From: an uncultured Rubrivivax sp.
GTDB taxonomy: Bacteria; Pseudomonadota; Gammaproteobacteria; Burkholderiales; Burkholderiaceae_C
Direction: 5' to 3'
Length of the DNA stretch: 8,000 nucleotides
Assembly: GCA_937967345.1 (NCBI GenBank)
Contig: CALBTN010000292.1
Span: forward strand, 1 to 8,000
The notes beneath the pieces are model-generated. The model was given only the letters and a program-made list of their open reading frames with translations, searched no databases and had not been told where the DNA came from. Both the position numbers and the translations under genes were made by a program. Shown one piece after another: positions 6,460 to 8,000 of the stretch. Positions within the stretch are counted from its first letter, which is position 1. Each line of letters opens with the position of its first letter.

Positions 6460-7539
6460 ATGCCCGAACTTTCGCGCGATCTGCCACGTACCACGCTGGG
6501 CGTGCTGTTCATCGGCTTGCTGATCGTCGCCACGCTGTGGGTGCTGCGGCCGTTCATCGCGCCGACGGTGTGGGCGATGATGATCGTGGTGTCCACCTGG
6601 CCGATGCTGCGCTGGTTCGAAGCGCGGCTGTGGCGCCGGCGCGCCCTGGCGGTGCTGGTGATGACGCTGCTGATCGTGACGCTGCTGGTGGTGCCGCTGT
6701 TGTTGGCCGTCGGCACCATCGTGCGCCACACCGGCGACATCGCCGCGCTGGTGGCCAGCGTCGCCAACTGGCGCATTCCGCCGGCACCGCAGTGGGTGGC
6801 CGAGCTGCCGATGGTGGGCGACGCCGCGACGCAGTTGTGGACGCAGGTGGCGCAGATCGGCTCGCTCGGCCTGCTGTCCAAGCTCAAGCCCTATGCCGAC
6901 GACATCGCCAAGTGGTTCGTGTCACAGGCCGGCGGCCTGGGCATGGTGTTCGTGCAGTTCTTCCTCACGGTGGTGCTGTGCGCGGTGATGTACAGCAGCG
7001 GCGAGACCGCCGCGCGCGGCGTGCGCCGCTTCGGCCAACGCCTGGCCGGGGTGCACGGCGACAACGCGGTGATCCTCGCCGGCCAGGCGATCCGCGGCGT
7101 TGCGCTCGGCGTCGGCGGCACCGCGGTGGTGCAGTCGGTGCTGGGCGGCATCGCCCTGGCCATCGCCGGTGTGCCCTTTGCCGGTTTGCTGACCGCGGTG
7201 ATGCTGTTGCTGTGCATCGCCCAGCTCGGCCCGGCGCTGGTGCTGTTTCCGGCGGTGGGCTGGCTGTACTGGGGCGGATCGACCGCCTGGGGCACCTTCT
7301 TGCTGGTGTGCTCGCTGGTGGTGGTGATGATGGACAACGTGCTGCGCCCGGTGCTGATCCGCCGCGGCGCCGACCTGCCGCTGCTGCTGATCTTCGGTGG
7401 CGTGATCGGCGGCCTGCTCGCCTTCGGGCTGATCGGCCTGTTCGTCGGCCCGGTGGTGCTGGCGGTGACGTACCGGCTGGTGCAGGCCTGGATCGAACTC
7501 GGCGAAGCCGCTGCCAGCGTCACCCCCGACGCCGGCTGA
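6460..7539 (+). CDS. ydiK: AI-2E family transporter, YdiK-like inner-membrane permease
   Basis: This 359-residue protein aligns by eye along its length with E. coli YdiK of the AI-2E/PerM transporter family (PF01594). Hydrophobic segments lie at about 11-30, 32-50 and 63-87. A soluble, presumably periplasmic loop (about 88-156) contains WVAELPMVG. More segments follow at about 157-178, 207-237, 240-271, 276-298 and 306-341. Signature stretches include STWPML, RLAGVHGDNAVILAGQAIRGVALGV, and a conserved C-terminal block with DNVLRPVLIRRGADLPL and GLIGLFVGPV. Although the family is named after AI-2 export, members carry diverse cargo, including antiporters, so the substrate is unknown. It is divergent from dinB across 87 bases and converges with argH across 24 bases. 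Confidence 0.92.
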   Translation: MPELSRDLPRTTLGVLFIGLLIVATLWVLRPFIAPTVWAMMIVVSTWPMLRWFEARLWRRRALAVLVMTLLIVTLLVVPLLLAVGTIVRHTGDIAALVASVANWRIPPAPQWVAELPMVGDAATQLWTQVAQIGSLGLLSKLKPYADDIAKWFVSQAGGLGMVFVQFFLTVVLCAVMYSSGETAARGVRRFGQRLAGVHGDNAVILAGQAIRGVALGVGGTAVVQSVLGGIALAIAGVPFAGLLTAVMLLLCIAQLGPALVLFPAVGWLYWGGSTAWGTFLLVCSLVVVMMDNVLRPVLIRRGADLPLLLIFGGVIGGLLAFGLIGLFVGPVVLAVTYRLVQAWIELGEAAASVTPDAG

Positions 7540-7540
7540 C

Positions 7541-7571
7541 GCCGCGCGCGGCGGGTGCGCTGTCTAGCGCA
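7541..7571. terminator. Inverted repeats between convergent ydiK and argH, possible bidirectional terminator
   Basis: Just after the ydiK stop lies the perfect 12-base palindrome GCCGCGCGCGGC (7541-7552). Next comes TGCGCT (7556-7561), loop GTCT, AGCGCA (7566-7571), a 6-base-pair hairpin that includes the argH stop codon (7564-7566). Being symmetric, both could act on transcripts from either side. No T-run follows on either strand, so termination by these alone is doubtful. Confidence 0.35.
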
Positions 7572-8000
7572 GCCGCGCGCGATGCCGTTCGATCTGGCCG
7601 TGCACCTGCGCCGGCGCGGTGCCGCCGATGCCGCCGCGCGCTTCGAGCGAGCCGCGCAGCGACAGCACCTCGAATACGTCGGCACCGATCGCGGCATCGA
7701 AGCCCTGCAGCGTGGCCAGCGGCAGCTCGCTCAGATCCAGCCCTTGCTGCATCGCCGCGCGTACCGCGTGCGCCACCACCTCGTGCGCATCGCGAAACGG
7801 CAGGCCCTTCTTGACCAGGTAGTCGGCCAGGTCGGTGGCGGTGGCATAGCCCTTGAGCGCCGCGCGCTGCATCGCCTCGGGCTTGACGACGATGCCCCCG
7901 GCCATCTCGGCCAGGATGCGCAGCGTGTCGCGCAGCGTGTCCACCGTGTCGAACAGCGGCTCCTTGTCTTCCTGGTTGTCCTTGTTGTAGGCCAGCGGCT
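7564..8000 (-). CDS. argH: Argininosuccinate lyase, C-terminal part (5' end outside window)
   Basis: The frame is open on the minus strand from the right edge to TAG at 7564-7566, giving the last 144 complete codons. The first visible residues, PLAYNKDNQEDKEPLFDT, form the conserved ArgH segment that follows the active-site loop (the GSSxMPxKxNP signature itself would lie outside the window). The C-terminal domain then reads DTLRDTLRILAEMAGG, DLADYLVKKGLPFRDAHEVV and ends in RGGIGGTAPAQVHGQIERHRARLR, all typical. The enzyme splits argininosuccinate into arginine and fumarate as the last step of arginine synthesis in the cytosol. An ATG at 7944 is internal to the gene and is not its start. It converges with ydiK. 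Confidence 0.95.
   Translation of the reverse strand, partial: PLAYNKDNQEDKEPLFDTVDTLRDTLRILAEMAGGIVVKPEAMQRAALKGYATATDLADYLVKKGLPFRDAHEVVAHAVRAAMQQGLDLSELPLATLQGFDAAIGADVFEVLSLRGSLEARGGIGGTAPAQVHGQIERHRARLR

Noticed and set aside
6373..6729. N-terminal extension of dinB on the minus strand
   Set aside because: It would overlap ydiK and is His/Gln/Arg-rich with no similarity; the Pol IV family begins just before HLDMDAFYAS.
6460..7539. Quorum-sensing (AI-2) export system
   Set aside because: The AI-2E family name is historical. There is no luxS or AI-2 uptake gene nearby, and YdiK-type members have no shown AI-2 role that I can support from sequence.
1..8000. Mobile island or defence system
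   Set aside because: Base composition and codon use are uniform, and no transposase, integrase, terminal repeats, tRNA junction or known defence domain is visible.

Overview
The window is high-GC chromosomal DNA with uniformly G/C-ending codons. It most resembles a betaproteobacterium of the order Burkholderiales (Rubrivivax/Leptothrix/Piscinibacter-like). That placement is inferred from protein similarity by eye: the tail of Dcd, a DinB with an extra loop after its first GG motif, YdiK, YbaN and a wax-ester-synthase-type acyltransferase. I see no insertion sequence, prophage, CRISPR array, tRNA or rRNA, and no stretch of over 300 bases without a gene.

Layout, left to right. (1) The last 45 codons of dcd (dCTP deaminase, +) are followed 43 bases later by ypfJ (membrane-anchored zinc metallopeptidase, +). 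(2) A wax ester synthase/diacylglycerol acyltransferase (+, 1156-2721) converges on an alpha/beta hydrolase (-). Their 3' ends overlap by 131 bases. (3) Upstream of the hydrolase on the same strand is an FMN-dependent L-lactate/alpha-hydroxy-acid dehydrogenase (lldD-like, -). (4) A small DUF454 membrane protein (ybaN, +) is divergent from it across a 97-base gap holding a perfect inverted repeat. (5) dinB (DNA polymerase IV, -) converges with ybaN at a 13-base gap. (6) ydiK (AI-2E family transporter, +) is divergent from dinB. (7) The C-terminal part of argH (argininosuccinate lyase, -) runs off the right edge and converges with ydiK.

Most genes are independent housekeeping or accessory functions. 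The one plausible functional pair is the acyltransferase, which makes neutral storage lipid, and the convergent serine hydrolase, which could act on acyl esters. The acyltransferase reading frame runs about 55 residues past its conserved domain, through a 9-base tandem repeat and antisense to the hydrolase's 3' end, giving a basic Ala/Pro-rich tail. This junction is the most unusual structure here. I found no convincing new multi-gene system.
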